Positions 26,045 through 35,197 of a stretch of DNA of 64,000 nt are shown piece by piece (the stretch's first letter is position 1; each line of letters begins with the position of its first letter). The stretch covers positions 1,674,001-1,738,000 of the forward strand of contig NZ_CP123584.1 of the NCBI RefSeq assembly GCF_045277565.1. Direction: 5' to 3'. The DNA comes from Aliisedimentitalea scapharcae. Its GTDB lineage: Bacteria; Pseudomonadota; Alphaproteobacteria; Rhodobacterales; Rhodobacteraceae. The notes under the pieces were generated by a model that saw only the letters and a list, made by a program, of their open reading frames with translations, did not search any database and had not been told where the DNA came from. The translations under genes were made by a program, and so were the position numbers.

Positions 26045-27351
26045 CAGTTGTTGCCCAATGTGTTCTTGTAAATGACACCGTCTTTCATGATCAGGTCGAT
26101 GTTTTCTTTCGGGTCAGCAAGGATTTTAATGTCTTCCAGCGGATTTCCGTCAATTAACAAAATGTCAGCGTAGGCTCCGACCTCGATGACACCTAGCGGT
26201 CCGTCCCGATACCTATTTCTAGGACCTGAAAGAGCGAGGATTTCTCCGCCAATGCCTGTTGCAGATCGAAGGTTCTCGAACGGTGTGAAGTATGGGTTAC
26301 GCGCGATCCACTCTTGTGATTGAAGACCATATGCATCCTTCGACAGAAAGACGTCTGAACCGAATGCAATCTTCAAGTTGTATTGTTTTGCTAGCTCAAC
26401 CATTCCGTCGAACCCACTCTTCGCGAGCCCGAATTTTTCTGCCTGATCCGGAGTGAAAGATGGTGGGGCTTCGGATGTGGACATCAGTGCTTCGACCACA
26501 AGATAGACGTTGTTTTCAGCCATCTTCTTGATCACATCTTCGGTCATCAGGTGCCCATGTTCCACGCTCTTGGCGCCAAAATCTATCGCTCTGTTAATCG
26601 CGTTGTCATAATAGGCGTGCACCATTATGTATGAACCAAAGCTTTCAGCAACATAGGCCGCAGCTTCCAGCTCGTCATTTGTGAATTGATCAATGTCGAG
26701 AGGTGAATAAGTTGCGGAAATACCGCCATTGGTAGCCAGTTTTAGCTGGGTCGCACCACCACGGAAATTTTGCCGTGCAGCGGCTAACATCTCATCTTCG
26801 CCATCAACGGCATAGAAGTGACCAATGCTTTCAGCGTGGCTGTGCTGCCCACCGAAGCTGTGGTGCGTATTCGTGCGATCCCGCATATCCAAGTGACCGG
26901 AAGTTTGCGTGATAAATGCTCCGGAGGAGAACACGCGCGGTCCGTTAAACCAGCCATCGTCGATTGCGCGTTGGACGCCAATGCTCGCACCGCCAGCGTC
27001 GCGCACCGAAGTAAATCCACGCATCAGCATATCTTCAGCCATCTGGCCCGCCGCCGCTCCAACATAAATCGCCGTGTATTCGTTTTCGAGCTGCTCAAAC
27101 GGCGCGATCAAAGACATATGGGTGTGTGCATCAATGAACCCGGGCGTAAGTGTTCGACCGCCACCATCGATAACTCGCGCATTGGCAACGGCCAACGGCT
27201 CAGATGAAACTTCGGCAATGAGATTATCGACCACGAGCACATTGGCATTCTCGATGCGGGCTTCGTTAACCCCGTCAAAGACGTGGATATTTGTAAAGAG
27301 GATTGGGAATTGCTCGTCTTGCGCAAATCCTGCGGTTGCTATCGCGGACAA
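26044..27351 (-). CDS. Amidohydrolase family protein, signal peptide lost by a frameshift
   Basis: A COG1228-type (imidazolonepropionase/dipeptidase-like) metal-dependent hydrolase. Motifs: TNIHVFDGVNEARIEN, GFIDAHTHMSL (metal-binding HxH), a conserved Lys in TQLKLATNGG, YIMVHAYYD, KSVEHGHLM and AFGSDVF. The frame opens only at TTG 27351 without a ribosome site. A perfect AAGGAG-N7-ATG lies at 27377, but the six A at 27363-27368 shift that start out of frame. With seven A the protein would begin MKAFFSAAALSAIATAGFAQ, a good signal peptide. As written it is unlikely to be exported or well translated. It is 1-base overlapped with the phosphoesterase. Confidence 0.85.
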   Translation of the reverse strand: MSAIATAGFAQDEQFPILFTNIHVFDGVNEARIENANVLVVDNLIAEVSSEPLAVANARVIDGGGRTLTPGFIDAHTHMSLIAPFEQLENEYTAIYVGAAAGQMAEDMLMRGFTSVRDAGGASIGVQRAIDDGWFNGPRVFSSGAFITQTSGHLDMRDRTNTHHSFGGQHSHAESIGHFYAVDGEDEMLAAARQNFRGGATQLKLATNGGISATYSPLDIDQFTNDELEAAAYVAESFGSYIMVHAYYDNAINRAIDFGAKSVEHGHLMTEDVIKKMAENNVYLVVEALMSTSEAPPSFTPDQAEKFGLAKSGFDGMVELAKQYNLKIAFGSDVFLSKDAYGLQSQEWIARNPYFTPFENLRSATGIGGEILALSGPRNRYRDGPLGVIEVGAYADILLIDGNPLEDIKILADPKENIDLIMKDGVIYKNTLGNN

Positions 27352-27429
27352 GGCCGCGGCAGAAAAAATGCTTTCATCGAGTGCTCCTTAATTTTCACGA
27401 AGGATAGGAAACATCCAATCGCGATCATA

Positions 27430-27651
27430 GGTCAAATCCTTGCTGATTATGGTCTTTATTCGGACGGGCTGCTGCAGTCGGACATTATTTGGACAGAAAC
27501 GACGCTTGAAGTGTTTCTCGCAGACCCAGAAGGCCAGTTTCCCGAGAGTGCCATGGCTTGGTTCGGGCGCGTCGAAGAAGCCGAGGATCGTCAAAATTTA
27601 ATTGCATTTCTCAAAACTGAAGACCCGTCGATAAATATTTGTCCGAGTTAG
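27430..27651 (+). pseudogene. Remnant of a cytochrome c C-terminal domain
   Basis: About 70 codons read LADYGLYSDGLLQSDIIW, then TLEVFLADPEGQFPESAMAW, then DRQNLIAFLKTED. This matches the C-terminal half of class I cytochromes c, where the usual form is W...LdaYLadPkgfvPgtkMaf and dRadliAYLk. The heme-binding CxxCH half is absent, and the axial Met may be the one in SAMAW. It lies between two amidohydrolase genes on the opposite strand and has no start of its own. Confidence 0.65.
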
Positions 27652-27770
27652 GGAATTCGCCCACACCACGGGTCGGTTTTCAGGTGCCGACACCAATGTC
27701 CATTGTAATCCAACTTTTGTCCGAAGAGGTTTGCGGGACGGCCGAGATATCAAACCGCCCTGCAGTCTTA

Positions 27771-29117
27771 TCAGTTCAGCGTGTTCTTGTAGATCACGCC
27801 ATCCTTCATGATCAGGTCGATGTTGTTCTCATAGTCGACCAGTACTTCTGTTCCGTCCAACGGATTACCGTCCACCAAGATAATGTCCGCGTATGCACCA
27901 GCTTCGATCACACCCAGCGGCCCATCTGGATAGGGATTGCGTTCCCCGGTCATTGCCAGAAGTTCACCGTTAATGGATGTCGCCTGACGCAGGACTTCAA
28001 ACGGCGAAAAGTAGCGCTCGCGACATGAGAATTCATACACAGTGTTCTCGAAGTTTTGCGGCGATCCGAACATGTCTGTACCGAAGGCAACCGTCAGTTC
28101 GTATTCCTTTGCGAGCTGCATTTGCTGGTCAAGCCCGGCCAGTGCCTCATTGAACTTTGTAAGACTAACCGGATCGAGGAAGGATACTTCTTCCTCCGAA
28201 AGGTTCAGAACCTGACAGCTTGGCGAAAGGACAATATCGTTATCGCGCATGACCTCGGCCGATGCCTCCGTCATCAGGGTTCCGTGCTCAATCACCTTTA
28301 CCCCATTTTCGATGGAACGAATGATGGCTGTATCGTTGTATGCATGTACAGCAACATAAGTCCCGTAATCCGCCGCGGCTTCTGTAGCAGCGCGCAGCTC
28401 TTCAGCTGAGTACTGAACCGTATAGAGCGGATCGTAGACCGAGGACACGCCACCGCCCGCCATCAACTTGATCTGTACGGCTCCGCGGCGAAGCGCCTCT
28501 CTGACAGCGCGCTGCACCTCTGCGGGACCATCAGCGATGAAAGAAAAATGCTCGTAGAACTGCTGCTTGTGCGCAACCTCATTGGGATGTGGATCATTAT
28601 AGTCCCTGAAGTCCCCGTGGCCGCTCGTTTGCCCGATGACTGCGCTGGAGGCATAGATCCTCGGGCCAATGGATTGACCGTCCTCAATGGCACGCTGCAA
28701 GCCCATGGCCGGTCCGCCGATGTCCCGGACGGTCGTCCAGCCGCGCATCAGAAAGCCATTTGCAATCTGGGCGCTTGCCGCGCCGATATAGAAAACATCG
28801 TGGGAATTGAACCAGGCTGAAGCCGAAACAGGGAACATGAGATGGCTGTGGCCCTCGATAATCCCGGGCATCAGTGTTCTGCCGCCCCCGTCAATGACTT
28901 GCGCATTGGCTGCTGTGAGCGGTTCGGTGGAAATCTCTGCGATCAGGTTGTCCACAACCAGAACGTTGGCATTCTCAATCCGTTCTTCGTTTATCCCGTC
29001 GAAGACGTGAACGTTGGTGAAGATAACGCGGGTCGTTTCATCTTGCGCAAAGGACGTGTTCGCGGCGATTGCGAAGCTCAGCGCTGTTGCGAATAAGGTG
29101 AGTGAGTTCCTGACCAT
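27771..29117 (-). CDS. Secreted amidohydrolase family protein
   Basis: A 448-residue exported metallohydrolase closely related to the one at 26044. Signal peptide MVRNSLTLFATALSFAIAAN is followed by SFAQ and mature DETTRV. Catalytic motifs: GIIEGHSHLMF (HxH), the probable carboxylated Lys in VQIKLMAGGGVSS, YVAVHAYND, KVIEHGTLM and VAFGTDMFGS. The closing motif is MKDGVIYKNTL. The family includes peptidases that cleave Xaa-Arg or Xaa-Pro and cyclic amides; the substrate here is unknown. It is divergent from an AraC regulator (about 150 bases between starts), its probable controller. Confidence 0.92.
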   Translation of the reverse strand: MVRNSLTLFATALSFAIAANTSFAQDETTRVIFTNVHVFDGINEERIENANVLVVDNLIAEISTEPLTAANAQVIDGGGRTLMPGIIEGHSHLMFPVSASAWFNSHDVFYIGAASAQIANGFLMRGWTTVRDIGGPAMGLQRAIEDGQSIGPRIYASSAVIGQTSGHGDFRDYNDPHPNEVAHKQQFYEHFSFIADGPAEVQRAVREALRRGAVQIKLMAGGGVSSVYDPLYTVQYSAEELRAATEAAADYGTYVAVHAYNDTAIIRSIENGVKVIEHGTLMTEASAEVMRDNDIVLSPSCQVLNLSEEEVSFLDPVSLTKFNEALAGLDQQMQLAKEYELTVAFGTDMFGSPQNFENTVYEFSCRERYFSPFEVLRQATSINGELLAMTGERNPYPDGPLGVIEAGAYADIILVDGNPLDGTEVLVDYENNIDLIMKDGVIYKNTLN

Positions 29118-29265
29118 AAGGTCTCCAATCCAAAAGTTGCCCTACGAAGCATACCTTATGCGACTTTGGTCCGTTAGCCTCTGTGAACATGCACCGGGCC
29201 AAAACGCGGCTCCTCGGGCAATTCTTCCTTGAAATCGTACTGTGATCAAAGATAGCACCTACCGC

Positions 29266-30270
29266 ATGGTAACATTTGATAGCTCATCTCTAGAACCTGT
29301 AGTTCGGTTGTCGCTTTTTCGTCCGTTCATCGAATACGCTGAGGAGAAGGGCTTTAGCTTGGATGAGCCCCTCGCAGCTCTTTCCGTCACCCGGGAAGAG
29401 GCATTCAATCCGGCCACCTTTGTTCACGCTGAAGCTGTTTATTGCTTCCTGAATACTTTGGCGGATCTTGTTGGGGACCCGCATCTAGGGTGTCACGTCG
29501 GTGAAAGCACCGACATCCGGGAGTGGCCGCCCTTTGCGACAGCGTTCGAGAACGGGGGCTCTTTGGGAGACTTCTTCGGGGCTTGGATCAGGTCAGTCCC
29601 GCAACACGCTACGACGGTCCGATACGAACTGGTCCAACGTGCCGGGGAAGCTCTTCTCAGAGCCAAACGCCCCCGACAACCCTTGAATAGTCCCAGACAA
29701 ACAGATGGTTTTGGCATAGCGATGTTCCTTCGCGTGTTTGATTTTGTCCAAGGGATCGAGGTCCAGCCGGGAGACGTACGCGTGCGCACAATGTACCCGG
29801 AGGCGTTTCCTTCGGCTTATAGGGGCGCATATGTCGGAAGATCAGGCGACTACGCCGCAGTGGTATCATTTCCGTCCGAGTGGTTACCCGCTCGAATTGT
29901 TTTGAAGCCCGAAGCGGCGAACACCTTAGGCGATCAAGCATCGGCATCTAAGGCTGGGGTATCGCTTGTTCACGCGGTCAGGACATCGGTCGAACGCTTG
30001 CTTCCTCGCGGGTGCGTGACCGTAGAAAACGTGGCAAATGCCGTTGGTCTGGAACCGCGCAAATTGAAGCATGCATTATCCAAAGTCGAAACAAGTGTGT
30101 CTCAAGAACTTCGGGAGGTGCGCCTGACCCTCGCCAAGGAAGCACTGGCCAAGACCGACACACCTATCGCCGATCTGGCTACACGGCTCGGCTTCTCCGA
30201 CCCAGCACACTTTAGCCGTTTCTTCCGCGCGCAAACAGGGATGACACCGAGCGAATTTCGGCGAAACTAG
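29266..30270 (+). CDS. AraC family regulator, copy A of a paralogous pair
   Basis: A 334-residue regulator. The N-terminal ligand domain has HAEAVYCFLNTLADLVGDPH and HVGESTDIREWPPF. The C-terminal DNA-binding region has LTLAKEALAKTDTPIADLAT and RLGFSDPAHFSRFFRAQTGM. It shares these blocks with the regulator at 32994, so the two are paralogues. GTG 29242 is in frame, but ATG 29266 gives an N-terminus matching the paralogue better. It is divergent from the amidohydrolase at 27771. Confidence 0.88.
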   Translation: MVTFDSSSLEPVVRLSLFRPFIEYAEEKGFSLDEPLAALSVTREEAFNPATFVHAEAVYCFLNTLADLVGDPHLGCHVGESTDIREWPPFATAFENGGSLGDFFGAWIRSVPQHATTVRYELVQRAGEALLRAKRPRQPLNSPRQTDGFGIAMFLRVFDFVQGIEVQPGDVRVRTMYPEAFPSAYRGAYVGRSGDYAAVVSFPSEWLPARIVLKPEAANTLGDQASASKAGVSLVHAVRTSVERLLPRGCVTVENVANAVGLEPRKLKHALSKVETSVSQELREVRLTLAKEALAKTDTPIADLATRLGFSDPAHFSRFFRAQTGMTPSEFRRN

Positions 30271-30955
30271 TTACCTTTAAATAACTTACCGATAGCACCT
30301 GTCAGCGAACGTCCGTTTAGCGGCCATCACGTTTCGCAAATTGAACGGCAACAAAGTCCGCTCTGCCGTCATTGCCCGAACGGAAATGCTGCGCGATGCA
30401 CGAACGGCAGGTCTGGGGACGCTGCACTGCGATGACGTTCGACCTACCCAACGTCCGGTGAGGGCCGTTCGCGCGACTTTGCAAAGGTCACTATCCTGCG
30501 CACAACAGCCATTGACGGCCAGAACGGCATCCTGGGCGTGGGTCGGAGCGGCTGGTGTTGGCCCGGAACGTCTGTTCGCAGCCCAAAGCGGACACGATCC
30601 GCGAAGCTGTGCCACTACCACTACCCCCACAGGGAGGGCGGACACCGGGCCTTCGCTACTGGTGCGAGGCGAGATAGCGTCAACGGCGAGAGCAGACATT
30701 TAAATGGCCGCAGATCGGAAGCTCGTTTTTGCAGCGGAGGGCGGCCGTGAATCCAGAGGAGGCGAAATTATCTAATCTATAATTGTATCACAGGCAGCCA
30801 GCGCACAATTTAGAACAGCACTTCCAATTCGACGCGAGCGCATCAGGTGAGATATCTATTTATTTCTGGGTCCCTTAGGAAATAATATTGCGGGGCGGCT
30901 CGAGGTAAAGAAACCGCCCCGCGTACAGCTCAGAAATCAGCCGGAAGACCGCCGA
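30271..30955. other. Repeat-rich spacer
   Basis: This 685-base stretch has no supported gene. It holds the roughly 95-bp inverted repeat copy (30471-30567) with ACTTTGCAAAGG at 30476-30487, then GCAGCCCAAAGCGGACACG. An AT-rich tail (about 30770-30830) precedes the convergent end of the next gene. TCGAGGTAAAGAAACCGCCCCGCGT near 30900 is echoed after the small gene (near 31350), probably two terminators. Confidence 0.6.
30471..30567 (+). repeat. About 95-bp diverged dispersed repeat, copy 1
   Basis: Aligns with the reverse complement of 34193-34287. Shared blocks include ACTTTGCAAAG, ATTGACGGCCAGAAC, GGCGTGGGTCGG, GCGGCTG and GGCCCGGA, with scattered differences and a small length change; identity by eye is about three quarters. 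Confidence 0.8.
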
Positions 30956-31294
30956 TCATTTGATGCCGTATTGAGTAAGAAGAGTTTTCCGGACACTTTC
31001 ACAGCGCCCTGCATCCAGCGGCTTGCCGAGGTAGTCACCATCCTCTGCCGCTTTCTTCATAAGCAGCGCTTTGGTTTTATCGCCATCTGCAGACAGATTA
31101 CTGAAGTCTTTGGTTGTTGCCGCAACAAGCAAACCATACCGACCGTTGTCATCGTCCGTCATGAAATTGTCGCGGCAGTATTCCATAGCGCCAGCATTCG
31201 CGCCAAGTTTGGAGGCATCCGATACCTGCGCAGAGGTTGCAGTCGCGGCCAATAGCGCACCAACTGTCAGACCTGAAACCAGTCTATACTTCAT
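30956..31294 (-). CDS. Hypothetical small secreted protein
   Basis: A 112-residue protein with signal peptide MKYRLVSGLTVGALLAATAT and SAQ before mature VSDASK. The mature part has two Cys, in MEYCRDNFMTDDDNGRYG and DAGRCESVRKTLLTQYG, probably a disulfide. Not recognised as a named family. It is on the same strand 110 bases downstream of the amidohydrolase at 31405 but separated by a possible terminator, so it may have its own promoter. Confidence 0.7.
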   Translation of the reverse strand: MKYRLVSGLTVGALLAATATSAQVSDASKLGANAGAMEYCRDNFMTDDDNGRYGLLVAATTKDFSNLSADGDKTKALLMKKAAEDGDYLGKPLDAGRCESVRKTLLTQYGIK

Positions 31295-31404
31295 CGTTAT
31301 TCCCTATCTTGTCTAGAGGTTCATTCCGGTGAAAGCAGGGCGGCCGAGGTAAACAAACCGCCCCGCTGTGTCACAACTGTTGTGACGAAGCCCAGATCAT
31401 AGGA

Positions 31405-32844
31405 TCAGGGGTAGACCTTTGGTTCTGAAACCGCGGGCCGGTACATGATGCTGTCGCTGTCTGCCAATGTGTTCTTGTAAGCACGGCCGTCCTTCATCAC
31501 CAACTGCAGCTTGCTCTCGTCGAGGATCAGATTGATGTCCTCCAACGGGTTGCCGTCCCAAAGCAAAATGTCTGCGTAGCTCTCCGGGGCAATCCGGCCA
31601 AGGTGGAAGCTCGGATATGGATTTTTCGGACCAGACCAGGCCATCACGATTCCGGCATTTCCAGTCCAGTGCTTCAAAGCTTGTGCAGGTGTAAAGCCAG
31701 CGTCGACATTGCAGGTGATGTCTTCCTTAATCTTCTCGACCAGACCGGGGCTGAACATGTCAGAACCGCCGATGGTAAACATATCGTATTCGTTCATCCA
31801 TTTGGACATCGCCCGAACACCTTCGCCGACCCGGACACCCTTCAGCTTTTGCTCATGCGTAAAGAATGCGGGCATGGATTCGTAGCTGCCGAAGGAGTTA
31901 ACACTCATAAAGCACTGGAAGCTCCAGACGATGTCCTCAGTCTCTTTGTATTTAGCGACCATTTTCTTGACCATGTCTTCCGAGATCAGGAAGCCATGTT
32001 CAAAGGACCGAGTCCCAAGGCGCAGGTGCCTCTCGTAGCTCTCGTCGTGATATGCATGAACAGCGACATAGGTGCCGTTGTCGGCCGCGATTTCCACAGC
32101 TTTAGCCACTTCTTCTTCGGACAGGCCCATAATGTCGAGCGGGTCAAATTCGCTGGAGACACCGCCACCGCCCATGACCTTGATGAACCCTGCACCGCGC
32201 CGCAGGTTCAGGCGTACCGCCTTGGTCACCTCGTCAGGCCCATCAACAGTCCATGAGTTTTGCGAAGCTTGAGTCACGTCGGCATGTTCCGCGATAATCC
32301 CAGGAGGGACGTTGCGACCGGCCCAATCACCATGACCACCTGTTTGTGAGATAGCGCCACCAGAAGAGACGATCCGCGGTCCGGGAATTAGTCCCATGTC
32401 AATGGCCTTGGCAATGTCCAGCGGATCTCCTGCAATATCCCTAACAGAGGTAATACCCTTCATCAGGATGTTGTTCACGAGGTGGTGCTGTGCGATCGCG
32501 CCGCCCGATGCCTCGTCCCATCGCGTCTGATATGCGGCTGTGCCTTCTGGGGGATTCAACATGACGTGCTGGTGCATGTCGATCAGCCCGGGGGTCATCG
32601 TTTTGCCGGTCCCATCGATAACAAACGCGCCTTCCATGTCAATCGGGTCGGTCGAGACCTGCGTGATGACATTGCCCTCGACCAGAACGTTTGCGTCCAT
32701 GAGCAGGTCCGGGCTGAAGCCGTCAAAGACATCGACATTGGTGAACAAGATTGGTGGTGGCGCGTCTTCCTCCGCTTGAGCAATGCTGAGTGGAGCAAAG
32801 GCAACACCTGCCGCAAACACCACCGATTTGATTGAACTGGACAT
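31405..32844 (-). CDS. Secreted amidohydrolase family protein (third copy)
   Basis: A 479-residue exported relative of the two amidohydrolases at 26044 and 27771. Signal peptide: MSSSIKSVVFAAGVAFAPLS followed by IAQAEEDA. Motifs: TPGLIDMHQHVML (HxH), GFIKVMGGGGVSSEFDP with the Lys, YVAVHAYHDESY, RSFEHGFLISED and TIGGSDMF. The C-terminus MKDGRAYKNTL carries a 17-residue extra tail. ATG 32844 has GGGGAG upstream; the frame to 32910 lacks one. It is divergent from the AraC regulator at 32994. Confidence 0.9.
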   Translation of the reverse strand: MSSSIKSVVFAAGVAFAPLSIAQAEEDAPPPILFTNVDVFDGFSPDLLMDANVLVEGNVITQVSTDPIDMEGAFVIDGTGKTMTPGLIDMHQHVMLNPPEGTAAYQTRWDEASGGAIAQHHLVNNILMKGITSVRDIAGDPLDIAKAIDMGLIPGPRIVSSGGAISQTGGHGDWAGRNVPPGIIAEHADVTQASQNSWTVDGPDEVTKAVRLNLRRGAGFIKVMGGGGVSSEFDPLDIMGLSEEEVAKAVEIAADNGTYVAVHAYHDESYERHLRLGTRSFEHGFLISEDMVKKMVAKYKETEDIVWSFQCFMSVNSFGSYESMPAFFTHEQKLKGVRVGEGVRAMSKWMNEYDMFTIGGSDMFSPGLVEKIKEDITCNVDAGFTPAQALKHWTGNAGIVMAWSGPKNPYPSFHLGRIAPESYADILLWDGNPLEDINLILDESKLQLVMKDGRAYKNTLADSDSIMYRPAVSEPKVYP

Positions 32845-32993
32845 GATCTTGATCTCCCCTGATGAACTTCCGGGGAAATCTAGCAGATCAGCTGAAGGAT
32901 CGGTGGCCACTTTTCGATCAAAAACACGATTCTGAAACTAAAAATGGCAACCGCTGAGGAAATTAAGGCGTATGCTGGGCCAAGGAGTCGCCC

Positions 32994-34001
32994 ATGCCGC
33001 ACACAACCAATTCGCAGGCCCATCAGGAAGGTTTTATTCGCTTGGCGCTGGTGCTGCCTTTTTTGGACTATCTGAACGCTCGCGACATTGACCCACACCC
33101 GGCGCTGGAGGAATTTGGTGTGAGTGAAGACCTGATGCGCGACGCCAAAGTCTATGTCCACGCCGAGCTGGTTTTTGGTTTGTTAAACAAGCTGTCGGAA
33201 CTGTCTGGCGACAAATACCTTGGTATCCATGTCGGTGAAACTTTTGACCTCCAATCTTGGCCTCCGTTTACCAATGCGCTTCAGGGACCATCAACTCTGT
33301 TCAAGTTCTTCGCCGATTTCGTGCGCTTGGTGCCGCAGGAATCCAGCTCTGTTCTTCACAGTCTCATCGTTGAGGCTGACAGGGCGATTTATCGTATTGC
33401 GCGACAGCAAGAGCCGTCGGTCCAGCCACTTCAAGTCACGGGCTTTGGTGCTGCCGTTTACGTCCGCCTGCTGCAATCGGTTACAGGCCCAAACTGGGAT
33501 CCTTCGGTGGTAGCCTGGGAAAGTCGTTATCTTCTCGGCGTACCACTAGGCTACAGCGGCATAGAAACCCGGGTCGGACCCGACCCAGGTATGGAGATCA
33601 GCTTTCCGACGGCTTGGCTTCACAAGGACGTCGCAATCGGATCACGTTTCGCTAGCGCACAACCGGTGTCGTCGGAGCAGGATGTTTCAGTGGTTGCCGC
33701 CTTGCGATCTGCTCTGCGAGACAAACTGGACGAGACAGTTCTGAAGCCTGCATCGGTTGCCAGTCTGCTCGGCATCGACCCTGACTTACTCATCAATGCA
33801 CTGAAACATAATGGCACAACATTGCCGCGCGAAATCAAACGCCTGAAGATCGACGTGGCCAAGGAATACTTAATGGACCCTACGCAAACCGTGGCAAACA
33901 TCGGCGCTTCACTGGGGTACTCGGACAAGGCGCATTTCACACGCTTCTTCCGCTCCCAGATGGGAATGACACCGACGCAATTCCGAGTCGGCAAATCATA
34001 A
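32994..34001 (+). CDS. AraC family regulator, copy B of a paralogous pair
   Basis: A 335-residue regulator. The ligand domain has HAELVFGLLNKLSELSGDKY and HVGETFDLQSWPPF, and the DNA-binding region has LKIDVAKEYLMDPTQTVANI and SLGYSDKAHFTRFFRSQMGM. It matches the regulator at 29266 along its length. It is divergent from the amidohydrolase at 31405 with 149 bases between starts, the same arrangement as copy A. Confidence 0.9.
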   Translation: MPHTTNSQAHQEGFIRLALVLPFLDYLNARDIDPHPALEEFGVSEDLMRDAKVYVHAELVFGLLNKLSELSGDKYLGIHVGETFDLQSWPPFTNALQGPSTLFKFFADFVRLVPQESSSVLHSLIVEADRAIYRIARQQEPSVQPLQVTGFGAAVYVRLLQSVTGPNWDPSVVAWESRYLLGVPLGYSGIETRVGPDPGMEISFPTAWLHKDVAIGSRFASAQPVSSEQDVSVVAALRSALRDKLDETVLKPASVASLLGIDPDLLINALKHNGTTLPREIKRLKIDVAKEYLMDPTQTVANIGASLGYSDKAHFTRFFRSQMGMTPTQFRVGKS

Positions 34002-34579
34002 GAACAGATATTAGTTGATCCGCCTATCGCTACAGCAGCACAGCCCATGACGGCCACTGAAATCGGTTGCTCTTATTCGAACGGTGGAAATGCCCGCTGA
34101 CCGGCGTTTCACTGGCCAAAATGCTGCGCTCTGCACGATTGGCAGCAATGACGGGCTGCACCGCAGCATCTTGGGAGGTTTTCGAGGTCCGGTCCGGGCC
34201 GCGAGCAGCCGCACCGACCCACGCCTTGGATGCTGTTCTGGCCGTCAATAGCTGCTGTGTGTAGAAGCGGACTTTGCAAAGTCACGCGCTCGGCCCACGC
34301 CCGCCGTCCATCAGTAGCGCCGGTGCCGCGTTGCGGCTTCCCGAGATTGGCCATTCACGAATCGTGCCGCATTTTCGAAGGGTGAGGGGCCGTAGCGCGG
34401 GACAATAGCTGCCATTGAATGGTTTTGGTGCAAATGCGCATTTACCCGTAGTCTGGCCGTGGGCCGCGCGTCGAGTTTCAGGTCACAGGTGCTCTCGTGG
34501 GTAATCATGAATTATTGGAACCAATGGCCAAGACAGTCGTCACACGTTCCGTCAATTCGCTAAATCGCGGGACGCAGAC
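34002..34579. other. Repeat-rich spacer
   Basis: This 578-base stretch has no supported gene. It holds the second, inverted copy of the roughly 95-bp repeat (34193-34287) including ACTTTGCAAAGT at 34271-34282. GTTGCGGCTTCCCGAGATTG near 34330 is echoed by GCTGCGGCTTCCCCAGTC near 35430. Confidence 0.6.
34193..34287 (-). repeat. About 95-bp diverged dispersed repeat, copy 2
   Basis: Inverted relative of 30471-30567. Together the copies bracket the small secreted protein, the third amidohydrolase and AraC copy B. Confidence 0.8.
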
Positions 34580-35197
34580 CTATGAACGGCCAATGTGTTT
34601 GTCAGTCAGGCGCTTATTCAAGTCCTTGGTGGTGTTTCCCATCGGATAACTGATCTCGGGGACAGAAATCCCCAACCAGTTGCACAGCGGATCCCACCCG
34701 TCGCCAAGATTATGAACCAACAGCCGCTCTGGGTCGACAGTCTCGATAACCTCTTCTGTGTTCCGGTTATAGGTCGCAATGGCGTGACCCCGGTCGTCTG
34801 GACGCCCGCCAAAAACCTGCTCAGCGACCAACAGTACACCTAGCCCGTCCGGATCATCACCACTTTGGAAGTGTTTCAAAAGCGTTGCCTCAAAACTGGT
34901 CCACCAGCTTTCCGCCGAACGCAGCGTCAGCAGCACTTTCGCATCGGGATATTCATCTATCAAAGTCCGCCAGTAATGAGCAGAAGGCCAGTCGACGCAG
35001 GCGTGATAGCCTGTAAACAGCAATTCCCAGTCCGGCTCGGCACCTTTGGCAAGATCAAGCCACGGCTGCCTTAGTGGCGTCCCCTCTTCAAGCTCGAACA
35101 TATGGTGCGTAGGCCCGACGCCAAGAATGTTCAAAGCGGTGCGCATTGAATCGGTGCCAGTCCTGCCAAATCCAGTTCCAATAACGTTTAGTGTCAT
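34580..35197 (-). CDS. Sulfotransferase family protein
   Basis: A 205-residue cytoplasmic protein of the Sulfotransferase_4 type. The 5'-phosphosulfate (PAPS) binding loop is VIGTGFGRTGTDSMRTALNI at the N-terminus. LTLRSAESWWTSFEATL contains the 3'-phosphate-binding Arg and Ser. Acceptor unknown. ATG 35197 has GGAGA upstream and starts four codons after an alternative in-frame Met. It stands alone between repeat-rich spacers. Confidence 0.88.
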   Translation of the reverse strand: MTLNVIGTGFGRTGTDSMRTALNILGVGPTHHMFELEEGTPLRQPWLDLAKGAEPDWELLFTGYHACVDWPSAHYWRTLIDEYPDAKVLLTLRSAESWWTSFEATLLKHFQSGDDPDGLGVLLVAEQVFGGRPDDRGHAIATYNRNTEEVIETVDPERLLVHNLGDGWDPLCNWLGISVPEISYPMGNTTKDLNKRLTDKHIGRS

